A stretch of 47,798 nucleotides of DNA from Candidatus Planktophila lacus. Lineage in GTDB: Bacteria > Pseudomonadota > Gammaproteobacteria > Steroidobacterales > Steroidobacteraceae. The DNA is taken from positions 1 through 47,798 of the forward strand of contig CALQLF020000016.1 of assembly GCA_943331345.2 (NCBI GenBank). Direction: 5' to 3'. Below the pieces are notes generated by a model, which saw only the letters and a list, made by a program, of their open reading frames with translations, searched no databases and was not told the DNA's origin. The position numbers and the translations under genes were made by a program. Positions 1 to 7,448 of this stretch are shown in pieces. Within the stretch, counting starts at the first letter, position 1. Every line of letters starts with the position of its first letter.

Positions 1-46
1 GGGCAGCGAGTGCATCCGGCACGCGGTCGAGACGAACGGTGGTCAT
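1..46 (-). CDS. Partial CDS, sixth gene of the catabolic operon (cut by window edge)
   Basis: Only the first 15 codons are visible: an ATG at 46-44 opens a frame reading MTTVRLDRVPDALAA and continuing off the left edge. The ATG overlaps the TGA of the upstream amidohydrolase in an ATGA arrangement, the same coupling used by the genes before it, so it is very probably a real gene of the same operon. Too little is present to assign a family. Confidence 0.5.
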   Translation of the reverse strand, partial: MTTVRLDRVPDALAA

Positions 47-1401
47 GGCTCCGTCAAATCCGCAGTCGGTGGCGGCGGCGCGCCAGCCGCTACGTCTTTG
101 CCCAAACGCGCGCCGTAAGTGCTGACGCGCCAGCCCGGCGGATCGCGTCGCGGAGCATCCGGCGTCAAATCCACGGCACGCCCACCGAGCAGCACCTGCT
201 TCAAGCGGGCCGCATCACCGAGCACCGTCACATCCTTGGCCGGATCACCATCCACCACCAGCAAGTCCGCCAGACGGCCCGGCAACACTTCGCCCACCTT
301 GCCCGCCATTCGCATGGCAAAGGCATTGGCCTGGGTAGAGCACTGGATGGCCTGCAACGGTGTCAGGCCGAGTTCGCGCACGAACACTTCCATTTCGCGG
401 TAATGCCAATCGCCATAAGGCGTGATGGAAAACCCGGATTCGCTGCCACAGAGCAGCGGCACGCCAGCGTCGTAAGCGCGGCGCAGCATCTGCGCACTGT
501 CGGCAATCTCGCGGCGGAACATGGCACGCACGGTGTCGTCCGCACCGATACGGGCACCGTAGTCGGCGAGGTTGGCCAGGAAGGTGAAGACCGGCATCAC
601 CGGCGTGCGGTGCTTCACCAGCACCTCGAGCGCGCGGTCGTCCATCAAGGTGGCGTGCAGGATGAGATCCATGCCGGCTTCAACGCAATCGACAATGGCG
701 CCAGCGCCGCGACAATGCCCGAGCACCGGGATGCCGAGTTCATGGGCGGCATCGCAGACGGTACGGAGTTCCTCGCGCGACCAGCTCTGTACTTCGCCAC
801 CTAGCGGGTGCCGCGGCACCAGACCAGTGACGTGCACTTTGATCCAGTCGACACCGCCTTTGATCTGGCGGCGCACCTCGGCAATGATTTCGTCGCGACC
901 GGCAACCACCTTGCCGTAACCCATGACGCCACGGTCCGGAATGAGCCGGCCTGCCGTGCCACCAACGCTAGTCCACAGCGCATAGCCGCCGGTGGAGATG
1001 CGTGGGCCAGTGGTAATGCCAGCTTCGATGGCATCGCGCAGGTCCACACCAATCTCGAAGATGGAGTCGGCATCCATGATGCCGGTAACACCAGATTGCA
1101 GCACGCGTCGTGCGTTGCGCGCCGCCGTGATGGCAGCGAGCCCGTGCCGACGGTGGAAGAACAACTCGTCGTTCGAGTTCGGTTCGTCGAAGCTGATATG
1201 ACAATGGCCGTCGATAAGACCAGGCATGACCGTGCAACCAGCCACGTCCATGGTGTGTACGCCCGGTGTTTGCGCGGCTTGTGCTTCGGCTGCTCCACCG
1301 GTGGCAGCAATCTTCTCGCCGAGAATGAGAACCGACTCCGCACGCGGGGCAGCACCGGTGCCATCGATGACACTACCGTTGGTAATTAGCGTGGCGTTCA
1401 C
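43..1401 (-). CDS. Amidohydrolase family protein (imidazolonepropionase-like)
   Basis: A 452-residue metal-dependent hydrolase of the amidohydrolase superfamily with a GTG start that overlaps the previous stop (GTGA). The small N-terminal beta domain is followed by the barrel with the HxH metal pair at H66/H68 (DGHCH), a lysine at about K188 (WIKVH) where the family often carries a bridging carboxylated lysine, H229 and H249. The usual last ligand, the Asp of a GTD motif, reads GSES (E321), so the catalytic acid looks like Glu instead. There is no signal peptide, so it is probably cytoplasmic. Its position behind a P450, an SDR and another amidohydrolase suggests hydrolysis of a ring or amide/ester-type intermediate in the same catabolic route. 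The family is clear; the substrate is unknown. Confidence 0.88.
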   Translation of the reverse strand: MNATLITNGSVIDGTGAAPRAESVLILGEKIAATGGAAEAQAAQTPGVHTMDVAGCTVMPGLIDGHCHISFDEPNSNDELFFHRRHGLAAITAARNARRVLQSGVTGIMDADSIFEIGVDLRDAIEAGITTGPRISTGGYALWTSVGGTAGRLIPDRGVMGYGKVVAGRDEIIAEVRRQIKGGVDWIKVHVTGLVPRHPLGGEVQSWSREELRTVCDAAHELGIPVLGHCRGAGAIVDCVEAGMDLILHATLMDDRALEVLVKHRTPVMPVFTFLANLADYGARIGADDTVRAMFRREIADSAQMLRRAYDAGVPLLCGSESGFSITPYGDWHYREMEVFVRELGLTPLQAIQCSTQANAFAMRMAGKVGEVLPGRLADLLVVDGDPAKDVTVLGDAARLKQVLLGGRAVDLTPDAPRRDPPGWRVSTYGARLGKDVAAGAPPPPTADLTEP

Positions 1402-2402
1402 GTCCAGTCCTTTCGGCCCAGCAACCGGCGCGCGTTATCAGCCAACCAGACAGGAGCTTCCAGCTTGCCGCCACTGGCGGGCTGGTCCCAACCGGCAAAA
1501 TTCGTTCCCAGGACGAGGCGCTCACGGCCTACCTGCTTTTCCAGCAACTCGACAGCGTCGTCGCTGTGCAGGTGGTTATCGAACCAAAGCTTCTGCAGAC
1601 GCTGCATGAAGGCACCCGGCTCGCGCAGTTCTGCTGAGGCCCAAGGACGCTTCGCGGCAGCTTCGCTAAAGCGACCGGCAAGCAAGGCAATGGCGCCACC
1701 ACCGTGACTGACGCACAAGCGCAAGTCCGGATGACGATCGACGACGCCGCCGTAGATGAGCGTGCCGACAGCAATGGTTTCCTGCGCAGCGAAACCGATG
1801 AGCAGGTCCATGTCGTAATGGGATAACGGCGGGAATGCCGCGGGGCCGTCGATGCCCGCAGGCGACGGGTGCAAGTACAGGGGAACATCCAGCGCCGCAC
1901 AGCAACGGTAGAAATCGTCAAGCGCCGGCGAATCTAGACGGGTACCGAACTCGGTGCCTATGCCTGCACCCCAGAGGCCGAGCTCACCAACTGCGCGGCG
2001 CAGTTCCTCAGCGGCGGCGGCTGGCGATTGCATAGGCAGTGCAGCGAGGCCGGCGAGCCTGCCAGGGTAACGGCGTACCAGTGCTGCCAGCACGTCGTTG
2101 TGGCGACGACAAAAGGCAACCGCCGAGGGAACATCGATGAAGTGGAAATACGTCAGCGGGTTGGGCGACAGCACTTGGCAGTCAATGCCGGCGCGATCCA
2201 TGGCGGCAAGGCGTACCTCGACATCCATGAATGGGCTGCCGCGATAACGCACGCCATGCAGGCGATAGCCCCCGGCACGAAACAACGGGCGACCATCCTC
2301 CGCCACCGTCAGTTCCGGACCGTGCTCACCCGCGGCCCCGAAAGTTTCTTCCAGCACTACGTGAGCGTGGAAATCGATGATGCGCGCGGCTTGCCAAGAC
2401 AT
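1398..2402 (-). CDS. Amidohydrolase-2 (ACMSD-like) metal-dependent hydrolase/decarboxylase
   Basis: A 334-residue TIM-barrel protein of the amidohydrolase-2 group that includes aminocarboxymuconate-semialdehyde decarboxylase. It starts IIDFHAHV with the HxH pair at H12/H14, has a later barrel His in YLHPSP and another in VSHGGG, and ends near GTNFAGWD, where the family's metal-binding or catalytic acid lies. Known relatives decarboxylate or hydrolyse aromatic-ring cleavage products and other beta-keto or enol acids. The ATG overlaps the SDR stop (ATGA), and its own stop overlaps the next GTG, so translation is coupled on both sides. Cytoplasmic by sequence. The reaction is inferred from family only. 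Confidence 0.88.
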   Translation of the reverse strand: MSWQAARIIDFHAHVVLEETFGAAGEHGPELTVAEDGRPLFRAGGYRLHGVRYRGSPFMDVEVRLAAMDRAGIDCQVLSPNPLTYFHFIDVPSAVAFCRRHNDVLAALVRRYPGRLAGLAALPMQSPAAAAEELRRAVGELGLWGAGIGTEFGTRLDSPALDDFYRCCAALDVPLYLHPSPAGIDGPAAFPPLSHYDMDLLIGFAAQETIAVGTLIYGGVVDRHPDLRLCVSHGGGAIALLAGRFSEAAAKRPWASAELREPGAFMQRLQKLWFDNHLHSDDAVELLEKQVGRERLVLGTNFAGWDQPASGGKLEAPVWLADNARRLLGRKDWT

Positions 2403-3193
2403 CAGAGAACTCCCTGCACGATACCGCCGTCTACAGGCAACACCGTTCCCGTGAGGTAACTGGCGCGTTGCGAGGCGAGGAACACAATCACGTCGGCAAT
2501 CTCGGCCGGGTCAGCAAAGCGGGCCAGTGGCACTTGCGCCAGTATTTCCGCTGCCACCACGGCTTCCTCACACTGCCGCTGACCAGCGCGCGCCGCCAGC
2601 ATTTGCCCAACGCGGTCGGTAAGCGTCCAACCGGGTGCGACGGTGTTCACCAGCACGTTATCCGGACCCACTTCCGCTGCCAGCGTCTTGGCCCAGCCGG
2701 CCACCGCGAGACGCAGACTGTTCGACAGCATGAGGTCGGGGATGGGCTGCTTCACCGAATATGAGGAGACATTGACGATGCGTCCCCAGCGCTGTGCGCG
2801 CATGGCAGGCAGCACGGCACTGGTGGTGCGGACAGCCGACATGAGGGTGAGTTGGAATGCCCGCTGCCAATCGGCCTCGGTGAGCCGTGCCGACGGCCCC
2901 GGCGGCGGACCGCCCGCGTTGTTCACCAACACATGGACGGTGCCATAACGTGCCAGCACGGCATCGACCATGCCACCAATCTGGGTTTCGTCTGCGAGGT
3001 CGCAAGGGAGCACCAAGACCGGTTGCCCGTGGGCAGCCTCGAGAGCCGCCGCCGCAGCGGCCAAACCGTCCGCATCGCGAGCGCAGAGCGCCAACAGCGC
3101 GCCCTCCCGGGCCAATGCATGCGCTGTCGCCAGGCCTATACCTTGGCTGCCGGCGGTGACCAATGCCACCTTGCCCTTGAGACCGAGATCCAT
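2402..3193 (-). CDS. SDR family oxidoreductase with non-canonical active site
   Basis: A Rossmann-fold short-chain dehydrogenase/reductase of 263 residues from the ATG at 3193; the frame also allows an ATG at 3226, but 3193 directly precedes the first beta strand and fits the usual family N-terminus. The cofactor motif is TAGSQGIG (residues 13-20), NNAGG is at 91-95, the catalytic-serine strand NVSS is at 141-144 and the APG motif at 187-189. The YxxxK pair is absent: the corresponding stretch reads LMLSN (154-158). An SDR subgroup with an S-N in this position exists, so this is not necessarily an error, but the mechanism cannot be assumed classical. Lies 59 bp after the P450 (26 bp if 3226 is used) and overlaps the next gene. 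Confidence 0.9.
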   Translation of the reverse strand: MDLGLKGKVALVTAGSQGIGLATAHALAREGALLALCARDADGLAAAAAALEAAHGQPVLVLPCDLADETQIGGMVDAVLARYGTVHVLVNNAGGPPPGPSARLTEADWQRAFQLTLMSAVRTTSAVLPAMRAQRWGRIVNVSSYSVKQPIPDLMLSNSLRLAVAGWAKTLAAEVGPDNVLVNTVAPGWTLTDRVGQMLAARAGQRQCEEAVVAAEILAQVPLARFADPAEIADVIVFLASQRASYLTGTVLPVDGGIVQGVL

Positions 3194-3252
3194 GCTGTTA
3201 CTGTTCCGCGACCGTGACCCGCGCAACGAAGTATGCGCCGCTGCATTGTCCG

Positions 3253-4518
3253 TTATCGGTGGGCGATTTCAAGTGTGGTTGCAGGGAGGCTGGCGAGGCC
3301 GCGGAACAAAAAGCCGGGGCGCCACGGCGGGCTGTCCACCTTCACGGCAATACTAGGCAGCCGCCGGGCCAGCGTCTCGAACGCAATACGCCCTTCCAGC
3401 CGCGCCAGCGCCTGACCAATGCAGTGGTGAATGCCGCCGCCGAAGGACTGGATGCGTACATCCTTGCGGGTGATATCGAAGCGATCGGGCTCCGGAAACA
3501 TGGAAGGGTCGCGGTTGGCCGCAGCCACTATGCACAACACCCGCTCGCCGCCTTTCACGTAGGTGCCATCTACTAGTGTGTCTTCCAGCGCCGTCCGGTA
3601 AGTAGCCTGTAGCGACGACTCAAAGCGCAGCACCTCTTCGACGACGCCAGCCGCCAGAGCCGGGTTCGCCACCAATAGCGCCCACTGTTCCGGGTAGCGC
3701 TGCAGCGTGTACAGCCCATTGCTGATGAGATGGGCCGTGGTTTCAAAACCTGCACCGAACATGGCAATGACGATAGTGACCATCTCGCGGTGCGACAGTG
3801 CATCGCCGGTTTCGTCGCGGACGGAAGCCAGCGCGGAAGTGAGGTCGTCACGGGGGTTGGCCTTGCGTCGGTCGAACAAGGCGCCGAAATATTCGTAGAG
3901 GTAATCCATCTGACGATTGGCCAGCGCCAATTCGTCAGCGTTCAGCACGCGCGTTTCAAACACCAGAAACGCTTCGGCGATGGCCCGCGTCAGCTTCGCC
4001 ATGCTGTCCGGCGTGCGTTCGCTCTCTTCCACGCCGAGCAAGTCGAACATGACCAGCACGGGCAAAGGATAAGCGAGGTCGTAAACCACATCGCCCGTAC
4101 CGCCCTTCGCGAGCCAAGCGTCAACAAGGCCATCTTGCAATGCCTGAATACGCGGCGCCATGTCCGCAATACGCTTTGAAGTGAGCGCAAAGCTGACTAA
4201 CTTGCGCAGCCGCGTATGGTGCGGCGGGTCTTGCATCAAGAACACTTCCGACAACCAACGGTAGGCGCTCTGGCCCAGCACGTCGAAGTCGGGCCCGTAG
4301 AATAACTGGATATTGCGGATGAAATTGCCCTGGCCAAAAGCCGGGCTGGCCAGCACTTGCCGGCAATCCAGATGGCGCGTGGCCACGTGGTAACCGCCTG
4401 CCGCCGCGTGCAGGCCGGGAACGGCCTGCAAACGACGGTAGGTGGGGTAAGGGTCTCGCACCAGCGCTTGGTCAGCGGGGTCGAAGCGATAAGTCTCTTC
4501 GGCCGCGCTGCTGCTCAT
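3253..4518 (-). CDS. Cytochrome P450
   Basis: A soluble bacterial-type P450 of 421 residues, about the normal length for the class. The I-helix oxygen-activation motif reads FGAGFETTAH (254-263), the K-helix ExxR is E295-V-L-R298, and the heme-thiolate loop is FGGGIHHCIG with Cys366. It would hydroxylate or otherwise oxidise a hydrophobic substrate using a ferredoxin or other reductase partner, none of which is encoded in this window. It follows the TonB receptor by 30 bp and precedes the SDR, which fits hydroxylation then alcohol oxidation. The CYP family and substrate cannot be told by eye. Confidence 0.95.
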   Translation of the reverse strand: MSSSAAEETYRFDPADQALVRDPYPTYRRLQAVPGLHAAAGGYHVATRHLDCRQVLASPAFGQGNFIRNIQLFYGPDFDVLGQSAYRWLSEVFLMQDPPHHTRLRKLVSFALTSKRIADMAPRIQALQDGLVDAWLAKGGTGDVVYDLAYPLPVLVMFDLLGVEESERTPDSMAKLTRAIAEAFLVFETRVLNADELALANRQMDYLYEYFGALFDRRKANPRDDLTSALASVRDETGDALSHREMVTIVIAMFGAGFETTAHLISNGLYTLQRYPEQWALLVANPALAAGVVEEVLRFESSLQATYRTALEDTLVDGTYVKGGERVLCIVAAANRDPSMFPEPDRFDITRKDVRIQSFGGGIHHCIGQALARLEGRIAFETLARRLPSIAVKVDSPPWRPGFLFRGLASLPATTLEIAHR

Positions 4519-4548
4519 GCGAAAACCCTTGCGGTTAGCAGTTGTCGC

Positions 4549-6765
4549 TTAGAACTTGTAACCAACCGTCAGACCGTAGGTACGCGGCGGTGCCACCGAG
4601 CCTACGCGAATGCTGCCATAGAGCGGTGCGGTGATGATGTTGTTGGTGACGATGAACTCGTCGCCCACATTCTTCACCCAACCACCCACGCTCCAGTGCT
4701 CGCTGCTGTCGGTCCACGTGGCGGCCACGTTGCCGATGGTGTAGCTGGACTGCACCGCGTCCGCGTTGTTGAACTCGGTGAAGTACACCGTGCCCTGATA
4801 CGCAGCTTCGGCGTGCAGAGCCAACGTGCCCGAACCCACCGGCATTTCGTACGTCAGGCCGGCAAAGGCCGTGGACGTCGGTGCGTTCTGCAGATGGTTG
4901 CCCGACAGGTCGACCAAGCTGAAGCCCTGACGGTAGTCACCCGTGGTGAAGTCCGTGTACTTCGCCGACAGCAGGGTGGCGTAGAAGTCTGCGGTGAGCC
5001 CTTCCGCCAACTTGGCGCGCAGTTCAAGTTCGAGACCATAGTTGCTGGCCGAAGCGGCGTTGACCGTGGTCACCACGCTGTCCGCACCGACGAAGCCAAC
5101 CTGCAGGTCCGAGTACTTGTAGTTGAACACCGCAGCGCGGTATTCCACGTTGCCACCCGAGGCACGGCCCTTGACGCCGGCTTCGATGCTCCACACGTAT
5201 TCCGGATTGATGACAGCGTTTTGGCTACCGACATTGATGACGCCCGACTTGAAGCCGCGTGTCAGGCTGCCGTACCACAGCTGTCCGCCTTCGGTGGTGT
5301 ACTCAAGGTTGAAACGCGGCGTGAGGGCATCCCAGGACTTGGCCTTGTCCGTCGGAATGTTGGCACCCAGCGCATCGAAGATGAAGGAGCCTGCACCCTC
5401 GCGCTTCTCGTGGTTGTAGCGAGCGCCCACCGTCAGCTTCAGCTGGTCGTTGATAGGGTAGGTGCCCTGCAGGAAGGCGCCGTACGCGTCCGTCTTCACG
5501 GTACCCAGCTGCCAATAGTTGCCGGCATTGAAGAAGTTGGCAGGCAAGCCGAACAGCAAGCCGAGATTGGTCAGCGGCACCTTCACGGAGCCGAACAGCT
5601 TCTCGTGGAAGTACATGACGCCACCGAGCAGGTCCCACTTGCCAGCCGTGCGGCTGAAGGTGAATTCCTGGCTCCAGGAATTGCTGTCTTCGTCGTAGTT
5701 GTTCTGGCCGAACATGTTCACGTCGGAGACGTCGAGGTCGTCGCGGGTGAAGCGCTTGAAGTCGCGCCAAGCGGTGACGGACTTCACGTCCCAGTCGCCC
5801 AACTTGAAGTCCACGAGGCCGGTGAGGCCGGTACCGTGACGCTGGTTGATGGGCTCCTGGTCGGAGTAGATGTTGCGCAGGTCCGGCGCTTGGCCACGCG
5901 TGGCGTAGTAGTCGAAAATGGTCTTGCCGCCGAGCAGGTTGTGCCCGAGGCCGTTTTCCGGCGTGGCGGTAGTGCCGAAGTAGTGAAAGGCGTAGTTGTT
6001 GTCGTCTTCCTTGAAGTAGTCGGCGATGAGGGTCGCCTTCACATCATCGCTGGGGGCGAACGACACCATGGCGCGCACGGCCACCGCATCGCGGTCGTCG
6101 ATCTGGCTGCCGGTGAACAGGTTCTTGCCGTAGCCATCACGCTGGTCCCACTTCACGGCCACGCGGGCGCCGACGGTGTCGGACACCGGGCCACCCACTG
6201 CGCCTTCGAAGGTCTTGGCAGCGAAGTTGCCAACCGTCAAACGGCCGTAGCCGTTCAGGGTGTCGCCGGGCTTGCGGGTCACGAGGTTCACCACGCCGGC
6301 GGTAGCACCGCGGCCGTAGGTGGTGCCCTGCGGGCCGCGCAGCACTTCCACCTGTTCCAGGTCGAAGAAGCCAGCGAGCTGTGCGGACGGACGCGCAATC
6401 ATGGCGCCGTCCTGCAGGAAGGCCACGGCACCGTCGGCACCGAGGTCGATGCTGGTCATGCCAACGCCGCGGATGAAGGTGCGGTTCACACCGAACTGGT
6501 CACCGACGGACAAGTTGGGCACGGCCGTGGCGAGGTCGGAGATGTCTTCGATGCCACCGGCACCGAGCTGGTCCGCCGTGACGGCCGAAATGGCGGCCGC
6601 CGTGCTGTTGATGGAGTTCGCCTTCTTGGTGGCGGTGACGATGATTTCCTCAAGGCCGTCGCTGGCAGCCTGTTGCGCGGACGCGCCGGCGGCAGCGAGC
6701 AGCAGGGCAGCAGCAACGGCACCCTGCAGGGCGCGAGAAATGATAGGACGGGTGGGTGTGGACAT
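4549..6765 (-). CDS. TonB-dependent outer membrane receptor (first of catabolic operon)
   Basis: A 738-residue outer-membrane receptor. The N-terminus has a signal peptide (about residues 1-31, ending ASAQ-A) followed by a TonB-box-like EEIIVTA segment near residue 40, then a plug domain with PNLSV and an IRGVG motif, and a barrel ending in the aromatic TVGYKF, a standard outer-membrane sorting end. The type matches receptors for hydrophobic or cyclic catabolic substrates in sphingomonads and related groups better than SusC. As first gene of the operon it probably imports the compound oxidised by the P450. The reverse strand is also largely open, which is a codon-use shadow, not a gene. Confidence 0.94.
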   Translation of the reverse strand: MSTPTRPIISRALQGAVAAALLLAAAGASAQQAASDGLEEIIVTATKKANSINSTAAAISAVTADQLGAGGIEDISDLATAVPNLSVGDQFGVNRTFIRGVGMTSIDLGADGAVAFLQDGAMIARPSAQLAGFFDLEQVEVLRGPQGTTYGRGATAGVVNLVTRKPGDTLNGYGRLTVGNFAAKTFEGAVGGPVSDTVGARVAVKWDQRDGYGKNLFTGSQIDDRDAVAVRAMVSFAPSDDVKATLIADYFKEDDNNYAFHYFGTTATPENGLGHNLLGGKTIFDYYATRGQAPDLRNIYSDQEPINQRHGTGLTGLVDFKLGDWDVKSVTAWRDFKRFTRDDLDVSDVNMFGQNNYDEDSNSWSQEFTFSRTAGKWDLLGGVMYFHEKLFGSVKVPLTNLGLLFGLPANFFNAGNYWQLGTVKTDAYGAFLQGTYPINDQLKLTVGARYNHEKREGAGSFIFDALGANIPTDKAKSWDALTPRFNLEYTTEGGQLWYGSLTRGFKSGVINVGSQNAVINPEYVWSIEAGVKGRASGGNVEYRAAVFNYKYSDLQVGFVGADSVVTTVNAASASNYGLELELRAKLAEGLTADFYATLLSAKYTDFTTGDYRQGFSLVDLSGNHLQNAPTSTAFAGLTYEMPVGSGTLALHAEAAYQGTVYFTEFNNADAVQSSYTIGNVAATWTDSSEHWSVGGWVKNVGDEFIVTNNIITAPLYGSIRVGSVAPPRTYGLTVGYKF

Positions 6766-6819
6766 GAGCGTAGGTTCCCCCTCGGCAGCCCGGTACCGGT
6801 CGGCACCTGTCGGCTATCT

Positions 6820-6852
6820 ACTATAAGTATGTTTTTTTATACCATCAGTCAA
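6820..6852 (-). promoter_or_regulatory. Candidate promoter of the TonB receptor/P450 operon
   Basis: The only AT-rich patch in the 193-bp space between the receptor and trmL. On the minus strand there is TTGACT (6852-6847), then 17 bp, then TACTTA (6829-6824), with a better-looking TATAGT at 6825-6820 that sits 21 bp from TTGACT. Neither pairing is ideal, so the exact promoter is uncertain. A run of seven T on the plus strand lies in the spacer. The rest of 6766-6958 shows nothing recognisable. Confidence 0.3.
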
Positions 6853-6958
6853 TACGCACAGACGTTGGGAAGGAAAACACGCCTTTCGTTTTGCAGTGCA
6901 CTATCGGTAACGTTGCGCCCAAGCAACACCATTAGGACGACTGCAATCGATTGGTGGG

Positions 6959-7429
6959 TCAGGCCCCGCTGAATGCCTGTTGGCGCCACGCCTCGTAGGC
7001 AACGATAGCCACCGTGTTGGACAGGTTCACGCTCCGATTTCCCGGAATCATCGGGAGCTGCAGGATGTCCTCGGGCGCGAAACGAGCGAGATCTTCCGCC
7101 GCAATGCCTGGCCCTTCGGCGCCAAACACCAGCACGTCCCCCGGCTGGAAGGCCACCTGGTCGTAGCGGCGCGTCCCGCCCGTCTCCACGGCATAGCGCC
7201 GGCCGGCCCCGTTTTCGTCGAGCCAGCGCCAACAGGCGGCGAAATCCGCATGTTCGCGCACGCGGGCCAGCTCGTGGTAGTCGAGCCCGGCCCGGCGCAC
7301 GTGCGGGCTTTGCAGGGAAAAACCCAAGGGGTGTACCAAGTGCAGCGTGCAGCCGGTGTTGGCGCACAGGCGGATGGCATTGCCGGTATTCGGCGGAATC
7401 TGGGGCTGCAGGAGAACGAGATGGAACAT
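6959..7429 (-). CDS. trmL: tRNA (cytidine(34)-2'-O)-methyltransferase TrmL
   Basis: A SPOUT-class methyltransferase of 156 residues (E. coli TrmL has 157) that 2'-O-methylates the wobble nucleotide of tRNA-Leu isoacceptors. It starts MFHLVLLQPQIPPNTGN; the frame stays open far upstream, but this Met is the conserved family start, and the upstream extension would run through the divergent gene. The knot motifs are NTGNAIRLCANTG, then GAEGPGI, then IPMIPGNRSVNLSN at the C-terminus. It is divergent from the dihydroorotate dehydrogenase gene with only 19 bp between start codons. No Shine-Dalgarno can fit, because a TATAGT box lies 6 bp before the ATG, so a leaderless mRNA is likely. Confidence 0.95.
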   Translation of the reverse strand: MFHLVLLQPQIPPNTGNAIRLCANTGCTLHLVHPLGFSLQSPHVRRAGLDYHELARVREHADFAACWRWLDENGAGRRYAVETGGTRRYDQVAFQPGDVLVFGAEGPGIAAEDLARFAPEDILQLPMIPGNRSVNLSNTVAIVAYEAWRQQAFSGA

Positions 7430-7448
7430 GTGGCCACTATAATGGCGC
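7430..7448. promoter_or_regulatory. Overlapping divergent -10 boxes with no room for a leader
   Basis: The 19 bp between trmL and the dihydroorotate dehydrogenase gene contain TATAAT on the plus strand (7438-7443), 5 bp before ATG 7449, and TATAGT on the minus strand (7441-7436), 6 bp before ATG 7429. The core CCACTATAATGG is almost its own reverse complement. With normal spacing from the -10 box, each transcript would begin at or within a base or two of its start codon. I see no convincing -35 hexamer on either side. Promoter function is inferred. Confidence 0.5.

Noticed and set aside
6766-6958. A possible tRNA or small RNA gene in the gap between the first TonB receptor and trmL.
   Set aside because: No cloverleaf, no terminator-like hairpin with U-run; only an AT-rich promoter-like patch is present.
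4357-6972. An 871-codon open frame on the plus strand opposite the first TonB receptor.
   Set aside because: It has no family motif, is rich in His/Arg/Val/Gly as expected for the reverse strand of GC-rich coding DNA, and the minus-strand receptor is unambiguous.
7421-7430. AGGAG followed by ATG at 7421 as an alternative start for pyrD.
   Set aside because: It is out of frame with the conserved protein and lies inside trmL on the other strand.
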